Of a DNA stretch of 64,000 bases, positions 12,306 to 23,861 are shown in pieces (position 1 is the first letter of the stretch; every line of letters starts with the position of its first letter). Source of the stretch: Botryotinia globosa. Taxonomy: Eukaryota; Ascomycota; Leotiomycetes; Helotiales; Sclerotiniaceae. Location of the stretch: the NCBI GenBank assembly GCA_014898425.1, contig RCSZ01000012.1:1674001-1738000 (forward strand). The letters run 5' to 3'. The position numbers and the translations under genes are program-made. The notes under the pieces were generated by a model. The model did not search any database. It saw only the letters and a list, made by a program, of their open reading frames with translations, and was not told the DNA's origin.

Positions 12306-12662
12306 TTTGAAGTTTGAAAATGTGGGGTTTGGGAATCGAAATTGTTGAATTTGGATTCAAAATTAATTTTTTTGGAGTTCGTAGTTAAAGAGAGAAATAC
12401 TCCACGGTCTATGAATATCAAAAATATCAAAAATTGGAGTTGAAGTTGAGGAAATCTTCTTGAATAAATTTTCAAGATGAACAAAATTTTCCGCTCAAAC
12501 ACTAGAGAAGGGAATTACATCACGTGCTTCGATATCTTTTTCGCTTATCGATACCGCCCGGCAGTATTTTATTTTTTTCGATAATCTTTATCGCACACCC
12601 CGCCATGGAAATTGCATTGCATTACACAGAGAATCAGTATCCTCGAGATTGTAGACTTCAAA
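12306..12662. promoter_or_regulatory. Shared divergent promoter region
   Basis: The only sequence between the start codons of the three-RRM gene (-) and NOB1 (+). It contains a palindromic CACGTG at about 12521 and an ATCGATA palindrome at about 12548. That these elements act is inference. Confidence 0.45.
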
Positions 12663-14039
12663 ATGGCTACAAATACTACCAAACCCATACACAGTCTTAT
12701 AATTGACGCAGGACCAATTATTAAGAATGACCCTTCGGTCTCTACGCTTCTTGGCCAAGCAGAGCACCTTTATACTATCCCCCTCGTTATCGACGAAATC
12801 AAAGATGCCGTTACAAGAGCCAGATTCGAGACTACATTATTACCCTTTCTCAAATTAAGAGCGCCTAGATCAGCTAGTATTAAAGTTATAACTGAATTTG
12901 CGCGGAAAACGGGTGATTTGGAAGTACTCAGCAGACAAGATATTCATTTGATGGCTTTAGCATATGAGCTTGAATGTGAACGAAATCATGGAGATTGGAG
13001 ATTACGAAGTGTACCAGGACAAAAAAGATTGAACGGAGCACCTCCCGCATCCTTAAGTGGCGAAAGACCTGCTGATGCCACAGAGGCACCACAAACAACT
13101 ACAGATGCAGCGGCGCAACCAGCAATCGAAACCAGAGGCGCATGGGGAACAGCAATACCTCAAGCAACAGAAGAATCTAAAGTGGAGACACAGCCCATTG
13201 AGGAAGCATTGGAGGCTACCCATATATCAACAGCCGATGATGCAAAGAGCGCAGAGAAACCAGCAGAGGATGTAGTCACAGAAGAATCGACCAAAGACGG
13301 AGTCACAGAGGAACAAACCCAAGAACCAACTTCCACAACAGAGCCCGAGACTATTCCAGAAACAATAGAAGAAGTTCCCGCCTCTGAATCCGACGCCGAA
13401 TCTGACGGCGAAGGCTGGATCACCCCCTCCAATTTAAAAAAGCATCAACAAAAAGACACAAACTCCTCTTTCTCCCCCCAAGAAGAATCCAAAACCATCC
13501 AAGTAGCAACCATCACCACCGATTACGCCATGCAAAACGTCATGTTACGTATGAACCTCAACCTCCTCTCGCCCTCTCTCCAACGCATCCGCCAGCTCAA
13601 AACCTGGGTTTTAAGATGCCACGCCTGTTTCTCCATCACTCGAGAAATGACCCGACAATTTTGTTCCCGCTGCGGCAAACCTACTCTCCTCCGTACCTCC
13701 TGCTCAACCGATAAAGACGGAGTGGTGAAAATCCATCTCAAGAAAAATATGCAGTGGAATAACAGAGGAAATGTATACAGTGTCCCCAAACCAGTTGCCG
13801 GGACAGCGAATGGAAAGAATATCAAGGGGGGTGGTAAAGGAGGATGGGGTAATGATTTGATATTGGCGGAGGATCAAAAAGAATACGTGAGGGAAATGGC
13901 GACGGAAAAGAGGCGCAAGGAAAAGGATCTTATGGATGAAGATTATCTACCTAGTATCTTGACGGGAGATCGTGGAAGAGCTGGTGGAAGACCAAAAGTT
14001 GGAGCGGGCAAGAATGTCAATTCAAAGAAACGACATTAG
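12663..14039 (+). CDS. NOB1: 20S pre-rRNA D-site endonuclease Nob1
   Basis: PIN-domain nuclease that makes the final cleavage producing the 18S rRNA 3' end in cytoplasmic pre-40S particles. A single exon of 458 aa. I chose the ATG at 12663 (MATNTTKP) because the family's conserved region begins right after it; an in-frame ATG at 12612 would add 17 unconserved residues. The PIN domain spans residues 10-105: SLIIDAGPII (acidic D15), VIDEIKDAVTR, and RQDIHLMALAYELE. A long acidic, low-complexity insert, about 125-270, follows. The zinc ribbon has C319, C322, C334 and C337 (motif CHAC, CSRC). The basic C-terminus is KNVNSKKRH. Length is in the normal range for fungi. Confidence 0.95.
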   Translation: MATNTTKPIHSLIIDAGPIIKNDPSVSTLLGQAEHLYTIPLVIDEIKDAVTRARFETTLLPFLKLRAPRSASIKVITEFARKTGDLEVLSRQDIHLMALAYELECERNHGDWRLRSVPGQKRLNGAPPASLSGERPADATEAPQTTTDAAAQPAIETRGAWGTAIPQATEESKVETQPIEEALEATHISTADDAKSAEKPAEDVVTEESTKDGVTEEQTQEPTSTTEPETIPETIEEVPASESDAESDGEGWITPSNLKKHQQKDTNSSFSPQEESKTIQVATITTDYAMQNVMLRMNLNLLSPSLQRIRQLKTWVLRCHACFSITREMTRQFCSRCGKPTLLRTSCSTDKDGVVKIHLKKNMQWNNRGNVYSVPKPVAGTANGKNIKGGGKGGWGNDLILAEDQKEYVREMATEKRRKEKDLMDEDYLPSILTGDRGRAGGRPKVGAGKNVNSKKRH

Positions 14040-14744
14040 GTAAAATAGAATTAGTAAAAGTAATCTCAAAATTGAGTCCCCCCCAAAATCGACTCAAGTA
14101 CTTGCACCAAACACATTTTTTATAAACTCATGGCCAAACATGCTTTTGAAATTATGAAACTCCTCGATTCGGTGCTAGAAAAACGACCCCATCTCTATAG
14201 CGAGAAAAGAAGAGTGTGGAATTGCAAGCAAATGGCAATTCCTTCATCCCCTATAACCACCAGAAATCGAAATTTCTCTCTTTCTCCTACACACGAAGAA
14301 CCAACAGATAGATATAAGAATCCCTCGTCCAGAAACGCCAGTATACTCCGCACATTCCCTTTCAACCACCCATTCCATTCCACCCACGTGTCTGAGCTTT
14401 CTCGCAGCCAATTATTCAATTCAGCCTTGCCTTTCTCTTCCTACACATTTTGACGATTGAACACAGCGCGCGTTATTGCACATATTTGTCATTCTTCCCC
14501 TTCTTCCCTCGCTTCGCCTGCTACTCATGTCAAGTAGCCCCCATCTGTACCTCGAGAAATGGTGAGAGATATTTATTGGCCCAAAACTTTGAGATCCTCT
14601 GATTGCGCACGGATTAGCAATTACTCCTTTCATCCATTTCTACCTCCAAGTTCACTCCCATCTCCCATCCTCCTCCTTCTCCTTCTCTTGCCCTTCCCCC
14701 AAAAATCTCCAACCCCAAACACACAACACACAACACAGAATAAA
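14040..14744. other. Intergenic between convergent NOB1 and NOP10
   Basis: Holds the two 3' ends. Pyrimidine-rich around 14640-14710. No gene seen. Confidence 0.5.
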
Positions 14745-14942
14745 TCAAGTAAAAAAAGACCACTCACTCTGCTGCACCAAAAGCAATCCATATCTCTTCT
14801 TCAACGTAACTCTATGTCTCGAATACTTATCATCCGGGCTGAATCTGGCTGGATGCGCACTCTTGGTAACCTCGCCTCCAATCACCTTCTTCAAAGTGTA
14901 CTTGCGCTTTCCAGCCGCATCGAGGGTGTACATAAGATGCAT
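14745..14942 (-). CDS. NOP10: H/ACA snoRNP subunit Nop10
   Basis: Small core protein of H/ACA ribonucleoproteins that guide rRNA pseudouridylation, bridging the Cbf5 catalytic subunit and Nhp2. The 65-aa frame opens with [20 protein letters not shown], then [19 protein letters not shown] and [11 protein letters not shown], which is the near-invariant Nop10 signature over the full family length. The last residues (QQSEWSFFT) are not conserved; a possible GTGAGT donor after CAGCAGA means the C-terminus could be spliced differently. Too small for many gene finders, but the match is unmistakable. Confidence 0.92.
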   Translation of the reverse strand: MHLMYTLDAAGKRKYTLKKVIGGEVTKSAHPARFSPDDKYSRHRVTLKKRYGLLLVQQSEWSFFT

Positions 14943-15781
14943 TTTGACGAGAGTTTCTCGGTTTGGTACGGGTGGTGAGTTTTGGGGAAGTTGGGGTGAT
15001 ATCTGATGGTCAATTGTTAGCGCATGCGCGATAGAAAATCAATTGCGCAGGAGAGATCAATAGAGAAGATATTCAGGGTGATTGAAGTGACTCAGGAACA
15101 TACATACGGTATTGAGACTTGGTGTCGTGTGGATTGTCGGTGGTTGAAGGTTGGAGTTCTGAAGCTTCTGTGGATTAAATTTCTTGACGAACTTTTTTTT
15201 TGGTAAGGATCGATCCGTTACGCGGGTGGTTTTAGCGGGGACGATCACGTGACACATCAACTCGGCTCTTTGCGCTTTCATCCTGCTGTCTGGCACTTTG
15301 ACCGGAGGACTGGAAGGGCATGATCAAGATCATGGACTGGAAGGAAACCCAATCTAGCCATTGATTTAACAAACATAAATATAATTCAGAACTTCATGCA
15401 TTATTCATTTGTGATTTAGACTAGGCTACACTAGGCTACTTCGATCATCGAAAAGTTGCTTCAAGGCACATCTCACACCATTGCCTTGAACAACTTAACC
15501 TGAAAACTATTGTAAGAGCTTCAGGTAATTGGAGAAAGAAACAGTCTCCAAAGGATAACTCACCAGCCCCCGCTTATTTCTGCGTCACCCTCTATTGCAA
15601 CACTTGTGAAGTGTAGCAGTCTCGCTACTCAATGATAATAGTTTCTTCGTGACATAAAATTAACTATGCCACGAATATGAATAGGTCTCAAGGACAACGC
15701 TGGGCTGGTTGCTGTAGCCAGTACACACTTAAAACGCAAATGGAATATGACCTGAAGACAGCTTCCGCGTGTTGCCAATTT
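14943..15781. other. Intergenic, NOP10 upstream and PP2A-B55 3' flank
   Basis: About 840 bp with no coding signal. A CACGTG-like GATCACGTGA sits at about 15243. Confidence 0.5.
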
Positions 15782-17623
15782 CTACAATGCGGAGAAAACG
15801 AAAAGCTAAATAGATAGTTAGTAGATGCTTAGGGAATTCGTATATATACTACTTACGTTGTTCGTTGCAGCAATGGCAATGCTGTCTTCGAAAGGATGCC
15901 AACTCATATGTAATATCTTTTTATTGAAATCGATTTGGTCTGCGTCTGTTTCTTTCTTCATCCTTCCACCTTGACCACCAACACCAGCAGCTGGACTACC
16001 TGCCCTCGAGTTGCCCTTTTTACCATTCGCGGCGGTTGGGCTACCGGATGGGTTGATTGGTGTTGGAACACCAACCTTCTTAGCCTTGAAAGCTGATTTG
16101 TCGGCTTGGAGAACCACCTCCACTTCCTTGTCGGGATCTGACGGATAGATCATAAAGTTATTGTTGTAACTACCAGTCATGACATTCTTAGCGTCACCAG
16201 AGAACACTACCTCAAACTTGTCAAAGATACTATCATTTTCATAAGTATCACAAAGACGTGGTCGAAGATGCTCGTGGATTGGAATAGTCTTGACAGGTTG
16301 TCTCTCCATGTTAACATCCCAGATTTTGACAGTGAGATAATCACGTGAAAGGATGTATCGACCATCATGAGAGAAGCGGACGTCAGAAATGGATGAAATA
16401 ATTTCCGAGAAAAACGATCGAGCAGATGGATCTTCCTCCTGTTCAAATTCTAAAGATGGTGTAAGCTAGGTTGAATTCAAAGGACAATGCCATGAAACTT
16501 ACGCTTTGCGTGTTGGTCGCAGAGAGCGCTCTCTCTCATATCTGCAAGCTTGATTGTTCCCTTTGAACTTGCATACATGAACCAGTTACAGCTTTGGGGG
16601 TGAAACTCTGCAGCAGTGATGACCTCAGTAAGCTCCTCCATGTTGGCGGGCTTGATATCTACGATATTGAAGCTTTGGTCTTGAATATTCAAGTTCCATA
16701 AGTTTATTCGCAAATCATCACTGCTAATGAATGTTTCCCCGTCACTGTTCACTGAAATGCTGTTGATATGGTATGCATGTGCATTTGCATATGTTCGACG
16801 TGGTACTGCGGCAACAACAGTGTCGTGATGAGTAAGGCGGGGTAATTTCAGGTCGTGAGCACTGTTGAAGTGAACGTTTGATATAGATCGAACACCTCCA
16901 CCACCTCCTGCAGGATTTCCCGGAGTCAAATCATGGGAAAGGTTGTTCTCTGCAACAACTTTCAGTGACTTCTCAAACACTTTCCATAACTTTATAGTCT
17001 TATCGTTCGTTGAGAGTAGGTAATGAGAGGCGTTTTGTCGTTTGCACCATTTGATCTTGTTGATCTTCTCTTCTATCTCTAATGACTTGAGGTAATCGAA
17101 CTCGGGCTCGTGAGATTGAAACTCTGTGTGGAATTTGTACTCGCATGTTTTTTTCTATGATAGCGTCAGCATTTCGGCGACTTGCACGGTCCAGACCAGA
17201 GATTGCAATTCGTACCGTCTCATTCCTTTCAAAAAGAACAACACGTCCACCTTTGTCTCCTGTAGCAAGATAATTTCCGGTGTGGTCGAATTCGACTGTC
17301 GATATGATATCCGCTGTAGCCCAGCTTGTTAGCAACCATAGAAAGAAGTTTGCACTATCCGCAGAAAGCGAAAAGCGCCATCAAGACGCGGATAAATAAA
17401 TTGGCATACCTTCTGTTATATCTTCGACATCGCCTTTATCACCAAAACATCTGATAACAATTTGTTAGCATTGATTTCACAGTGGTGGTGCAATCAATCC
17501 ACCAAACACATTAGAACCCCTCATCCATGATTTCCCGAGTGGCAGATAAACAAGAGTATAATGGCAGGAGTATACTAACTGAGTGAACTTCCAAGTTGGA
17601 GAGTTCGGTTCCCCTTCTACCAT
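15782..17623 (-). CDS. CDC55: PP2A regulatory subunit B (B55/Cdc55)
   Basis: WD40-propeller targeting subunit of protein phosphatase 2A, acting in mitosis and morphogenesis. Six exons: 17623-17580, 17450-17410, 17313-17216, 17154-16503, 16449-15857 and 15805-15782, all GT-AG with matching phases, giving 483 aa. It starts [18 protein letters not shown] and runs into [20 protein letters not shown] and [11 protein letters not shown], the B55 hallmark. Later landmarks are [63 protein letters not shown] and [11 protein letters not shown]. The final 24-nt exon encodes LFVFSAL. A Gly/Ser/Pro-rich insert at about 405-455 precedes the last blade, as in other filamentous fungi. Firm. Confidence 0.97.
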
Positions 17624-19975
17624 CTTTTACGAGCTGTGCGGAGGAGATTATATCCTCTTCCTCTTGCAGGCTTATTTGGAAAAGGCAGTCGATATTGAAA
17701 GGATAACTCGATCGCGTCAGAATGTGTAAGTTTGACTTTACGGCCGATCTGTGATGCAAGGAAGGCTGAGGTATCCTGTACGTGCTAGGGTAGGTGATGG
17801 ATGGTGGTGGAGTTGTAAAAAGGTTGTAATCAAGTATTATCGACGGTGTGTGCGGTAAGGTAAGACTGACTACCCAAGGTACGTATTTATTGTATGTAGG
17901 CTGATGAGTGAGGTTGTATTGAGGTTGTACGTTTATTATTTATCGAAATTCGTGGGGTTGAACCTTCGTTATGAGATTGATTAATACCTGGTACAGTACC
18001 AGTGCGAGAGAGAGTATTACCTATGAGATGCACCACAAACAATCTTGGAGGTGAGGCCCGCGCTGCTATTAAATCAAGAGGTAAGAAATTTAAGGTTTTC
18101 CTTCCAATCTGATGACAAAATTAAGGCTTTCAAAATTCAATATCTATTGGATTTTCTATAAAGGCAATTCGAATTCCCCAAAAGGGTTATGTTTATATAT
18201 TAATTGTAAATAAGATAAATAAGAAGCTGATGATTATCATCTTCGTCAAGATCTAGGCACTCTTCTTTGAACAATATAGACAACTTTGGAAGTAGAAAAG
18301 TTAGGTAGTTCCCATCGTTCCTGAATCCTTCTTTGAACACATTCATTCACCTGCAATCGATGATGACCCCAAATGCGGGCATGAAAGAACTTGAGTTGTC
18401 TCATTAGGTAAGCAAAGAAACATGTGTGGTGGTGCACCAGGCGCTGCTGGTGTTGCTGCTTATATAATACTCCCCATCATCTCTAGGTACGTGTCTCGCG
18501 TGTCTAGTTCGTCTTCTTTATTATACTGATTCAGCTTCGCCCCTCCATACCCCAACTATAAGGAAGGTCTCAAGCAAAAAGAAAATCCGGAATATGCGGG
18601 AAAGTTGGAGTCCAATCAGTCTTGAGACCTATCACTCATGCTACCAGAAACTAGAACCTAGATTTATCCCAACTATTTTGCAAACATATGCCAGCCTCTA
18701 CGTACAAGCTACCGAGTTGTGAAGCTATTTTATCTGTGACTCCTGATCTATACGCTCAATGATGAAGAGATGATTGTAGTACGATCAATATATCTTTACA
18801 TCAATTTATCTCTCCTTTTCCCCTTCGTCTACAAGTCAAAGCAGTAGTTCTAGCCCTAAGAACACCACACTCCCTCACTTCATACGCCCAGCCTACTCAT
18901 TCTTCGCCATAACAAGTATCCACGAGAGCCCTCTTTAGCTTATCATGTCCAATAGCTATTAAACATCAACATACCTGAATCTCTATACCTTTTATGGGGA
19001 CAAGCCCCCAAACCCCATCCTCGCTACGCTCGATCTACTGTATCTGATCTATTAAATCATTTCTCCTTTTCTTCTCCATCCCCTTCTAGAGCTAGAGCGA
19101 AGCGAAAAAGTCCCCACGGCAGTGGCCCAACGGAGTGTTATCACTGAATATCACAAGAGCGTCTCAATACAATGTCCTAACACATCTACATTTGCTATTA
19201 TGCAAAATTCTTGGAAAAGTCCTCTCACAAGAACCTCGAAATCAAGTGATTTGAGCACCTGGAAGCACCGCGTGAGCAATTAATGAATGGATGTAACAAA
19301 ATGATTTCCTATCCATTGGAGAGACTTTTCCAGGTGTTTGGAAATGGATCATCCTATTCCGATTCCCGAACATACGGGGCCACTTAACAAAGTATAAAAT
19401 CAACCATGTGACGAACATGAAGAATCTTTTTTCCCTTCTTTCTTCTTTTCACTAAGAGTGCCGGACATGGAAGGTAGTAGAGTAGCCTTGCGAGTGTTGG
19501 ATGCGGGAGGACAATCAGAATTCCGTTTCAAAGTCATCATGAGAAAGTTGTGGATGCGTCAGGGCCAACTATTTTGATTTATCGCACTGATGGTTTGGAG
19601 TATCTAGCCATGTGGTCTGGCTCTAGAGATAGTATCAGGTTTGCCGGATGCTCCTGACATTGTATATATGAGGAGCAAACTCGCCAAGGGGTTCTGTGTT
19701 GGTCATTGACTCGTTCATGAGGGACCCCTTGTTTACAGATTGCTCGTCTTTGTTATATCTTTAACATCGTACGCGTCGGTAAATCAAATGAATCGACAAT
19801 GAAAGGTGACAGTGAATTGTTAACGCGATCTACATGAAGCCCGACCAAGTAATGTAACTCGATTGCTTGAATTGAGAATGTGATATTAGCTTATACGGCA
19901 GAGAGCCCTTGAATTCATGCCATGTCTTCCCCGGTATCAATCTGGCTGATAAAACCTATCTAGATAGCCTACACA
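17624..19975. other. Long intergenic stretch
   Basis: About 2.35 kb upstream of the B55 gene and downstream of the tau95 gene. It contains a possible foldback element at 18991-19140, listed separately. Otherwise I see no gene. Confidence 0.5.
18991..19140. mobile_element. Possible small foldback/MITE-like element
   Basis: The left end reads GGGGACAAGCCCCC followed by TCGCTACGCTCGA. The reverse complement of the right end reads CCACTGCCGTGGGGAC followed by TCGCTTCGCTC, so both ends point inward with GGGGAC and a CGCTnCGCTC block. A 13-bp core, CCACGGCAGTGGC (19114-19126), recurs at 40074. No target duplication was established. Low confidence as a true element. Confidence 0.35.
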
Positions 19976-22362
19976 CTAATTACTTGAGCTATTCCCAGCC
20001 CCCATCTTCGCCTCGTAATTCTTAATAAACATCTCCTTTTCCTTTTCCGCCTCCGATTCATCTTCCGAGTCTGTACTTTCGTCTTCAGATCCCAGTTCCG
20101 CATCGACTAATTCTTCCTCTTCGTTTTCTTCTGCTTCTTCATCGTCATCTTCTCTCTCAGCGTCGACTTCGATCTCATCTTCTTCTCCCTCTGCATCCAT
20201 CATCTTGATGGTATCTTCCGTCGAGATATCTCCCTGTTTACGCACAGTAGCAGTGTCTGGCGTGGCATCTTCATCCTTTTCGGAAGGCTCAGCAATCTTC
20301 TTATTTTTCGGTTTCGCTGCCGCGGCCGAAGTTTTAGGTTTTGATGTTGACGGTCCCTTCATCATTCCATATTGCTTCGCTCTCTTAGCTTTTATTGGTA
20401 ACTTTCCACCCTTTCTATATTGCTTCCTCTTTGTCCTTGAATCAAGATGTCTCACTCCCTTTCCACTCATTCCACTAATAATACCCTTTTCTCTTAATTT
20501 TTCAATTTCTTCTTCTGTCAGTCGCATATCTGGTACTGGCACATGGACTTTCTTTCCATCTTTTCCCTCTACGAAATCCGGTATGCTGAGCGCTACATCG
20601 AATGCATTTTCGGGAATTACTTTTTTGCTGCGAATGGCAATCAACTTTGTTTTCATGATGGCTCGGATCTTGGCGAGAGTCCCATTGTTGTAATAGCCAT
20701 CATGGTTGTTATCGTATTGCTTAGCCATTGGAGCATTCTGTATAAGAGGAGCAAGAAGAGGATCTGTAATATCGCAAATTTGCCACACTTTACCGTCGAG
20801 AGTTAAAGAAGTGCCATTGAACATATGTGAAGGACAATCTCCTGTGCCGAAAACTTGATGTCTTGTGTATTGACTTCGCATATCTTTCCATTGACCATCG
20901 GGAGCACGCTCATCTTCTTCGTATAACTTGAAGAAAATTGTTTGATAAATGCGACAAGATGGATCTTTGCGGGGATCAACTCCATATCTTATGAGTGCAT
21001 CACGCCAAGGACCGCTTCGAAATTGGTAACCGACATACTGAAGTGCAGGTTTCATCAAATAGTATCCTGGCTCGTTGGCGAGACGATTTTGCAATGCACG
21101 ACGAGTCCAGATTGGACGTTCGTTCATGGCTAATTGAAGTGCGGCTACGAAGTCTTTGAGAACAGGATCATCCGGAACTTCACGAAATGGCTTTGTGGGG
21201 ACGTCTTCGTCTTCGTCGCAATGTACATACTGCATCTCGAGTTTTGGCATTTTCGAACGGTTCACTATGTTTGTCTCTCCTGTCTCGGCATCCACTTCAG
21301 TTGAGATTAAAGGGTTTTGTCGATATCCCCAATTGAATGGTAATGGATGGTGAGTGAATGTGGGTGGAGGAACAATTTCTTCATTTGGCTTCCAGCCTTT
21401 GTCAGTACCAAGCTTGAATTCTCGCATCTTGCCCCCTGATTAAAGTTAGCGATATCATGTAACTATGACTTGTGTGAGGTCTTACAATTTGCAGAGAATG
21501 CAGTTTCTTTGAAATGTGACATGAAAGGTGCACTAGATGTAGATTGATGATAATCGGAAAGTCCTGGATCTTGTTAATGTATTGCAAACGCAAGGGAAGA
21601 AATGGGCCACTACCTCTATAGCGATGACTCTGTTCTATGGCTCCTGCAGCCTCGACAGTATATTTACCAACATTGTCTCGAAGCTTTCTCAAAATACTAT
21701 TGGGTTTGTCATTCAAAGAGTGGGATTGATTTTCACCGAACGAATTCCTTTCATTGGTATCCTGAGATGTTGAATGCCCATCGTCAGTATAAGGGCCCTG
21801 AGATCCGCGCTTGCGCTTTCTACCAGTACGTTTTGGTACAGTGATCTTGAGGAGAACATTGTTGGTGATGCTATTGTAAGATAGAATTGGTTCGCATGTG
21901 GGATCCTTGATTCGAAGAAAAAGCGGAATACATTCATCTTCAGTGCCCTCAAGAATCTGTTGAAGCTGTTAGTCCATTATTGATCTAAAGATTATGATTT
22001 CACAGCTATCACGAGAAGAGATCTACTCGTCATGGAATAGAAGCATGCCGAAGTTATTTAGCCTATGTAAAATAGTTTCCACGTACCTTATTCCATTGTG
22101 GTTGACGTCCAAAAGTTTTGATACCATTTTCAAGATTCTTAACAATCAATGGATGCTCGACAGCGACAATTTCCCTTGGAGGGATTGTATACACCGGAGC
22201 AGATTGGTCTTGTTCTTCGTAGTCAAAATCTCCATCCTCCTCTTCGTCGTTTTCCTCAATCACTTCCATGCCTTCTGCCTCTCCATATTCTTCACCATCC
22301 TCCCCTTCAACCTCAACCTCCTCCTCAAAATCCACATCATCCATATCTTCGTATTCATCCAT
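19976..22362 (-). CDS. TFC1: Transcription factor IIIC subunit tau95 (Tfc1/Sfc1, GTF3C5 family)
   Basis: Subunit of TFIIIC, which binds internal A/B-box promoters of tRNA genes for RNA polymerase III. Four exons: 22362-22087, 21956-21614, 21563-21486 and 21435-19976 give 718 aa with matching phases. The N-terminus is extremely acidic (MDEYEDMDDVDFEEEVEVEG). The dimerisation region contains VYTIPPREIVAVEHPLIVKN, GRQPQWNK and DPTCEPILSYN. The central part has MREFKLG, PPPTFTHHPLPFNWGYRQNP, RPIWTRRAL and the YQFRSGPWRDALIRYGVDPR block typical of tau95. The C-terminus, about 590-718, is a basic then highly acidic low-complexity tail. Family assignment is strong; the exact acceptor at 21435 is the least certain junction. 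Confidence 0.93.
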
Positions 22363-23861
22363 ATTTTTGTAAGTAGAGGAAAAGTTACTGGGATTGTAAA
22401 GCAAAATGGGTCTTATTTTTATTTTGGATCCTTGAATTAGTTTTTGATTCAATCCCGATATTCGACCATCCTGTTGTTACCCTTCTCTTGGACTTCTTAA
22501 ATATTTTATGCGAATAACCTCAACGAGCCGGTGACCCCGTACTAGAGAATGCTTTATGTCTTCTATCAAAACCCGTGAACTTGGTAGACGACTTTTCTTC
22601 GGGCCACCGAGGTTCTATGTAGTACTCAACATGGGGAAGGGAATGTTTAATTTTGGCTTGGACCAATCAATACCCAGACAGAGATCCTCTCTTCTCGTTT
22701 GGCCGTTGACGACTTTTAGATGAACTTTTCCCTCTATAATAAAGCTTGGATGATGGCTTAACCTTGAGCCGTAATTCGAATCTTTCACGTCACCGGGGCG
22801 CGGACAGCAGTAAAGAAATCTTCGAACCTACGTCGTACCTACTTCTTAGGTAGTGAAACCGTGAAAATGTGAAAGCCCCAAAGTCAATTAGATTTGGTTT
22901 AATTGCCTTATAATTTAGGTCATCAATAACTTGCGCTAATTCAATCAATCAATCTACTGAGGACCACTCGCACTTGTTGATGCTGCTGTGTTGTTTAAGA
23001 CTCTTTGAAATGAAGGCCAAATAAATAAAACTCTCCTTATTAATCATTCTACTTGAAGGAGTTTAACAACTCATTCCAAGATCTTAATACCCGACCAATT
23101 ATTATCCATCTGCCAATTTATTTGCTGTCCATAGAAAAGCGCCCAAACGCGTTGGCCTTCTTCAATAATTTGATAGCTTGTGCTTCGGCGTAGAGGAGTA
23201 CCATATTCACCGCCGGGATTTTAGCCTCGACCTACTTCAACAGCCGCTGCCGCTGTACGATCGACCGTGTATGTCAATCGTCATTGTTGGCTCGTTTGTG
23301 TGTTTAAACCTATCCTACTCTCCATATCTTCTCCCAACTCGCACTGACAGATATCGTTCTGGTAGAACCTGTTTACCTACACTTGCGCAACCAGTCGACA
23401 ACCGGGGCTAGCCCCTCACGAACCTTTGGGATACAGAACTTCGGCAGATCAAATAGAAACCATTGGCAATTCCCATTATCTTTTATGAAAACCTACCAAC
23501 ATCGCACTATCAATTTACTACCAAGGAATTCAAGCTACGCCAGTAGGGTGCTACTGGAGGTTTCCATCTGCGTATCAACGAATCGTTGCACTTTAATATC
23601 CATTTTTGTATTTGGTGCCATTCAGCGACAAACGGGAGTTAAGCCACTGCTATCGAGTAATTTACCGCAGTCTTTAGAGCCTCATCGAGAACAGGATCGG
23701 CACATTCACAACGGCAATCTTAAGTGACGCGACCTTTTTACTTTGAAATTGGAATTGTTGGTGGATAAGAACAAGAGGTTTCGCAAACCGGCAATATTCA
23801 AAGAGTATCAAATAATCGAGATTTTGTGTCTTTTACATCTTCCTAAGAGTAGCTGTCCAAG
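22363..23861. other. Divergent upstream region, long leader of the B56 gene
   Basis: About 1.5 kb between the tau95 and B56 start codons. It carries upstream ATG frames of 77 codons (23178-23411) and 114 codons (23383-23727) on the plus strand, with no protein motif. These could be uORFs if transcription starts far upstream. Confidence 0.45.
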
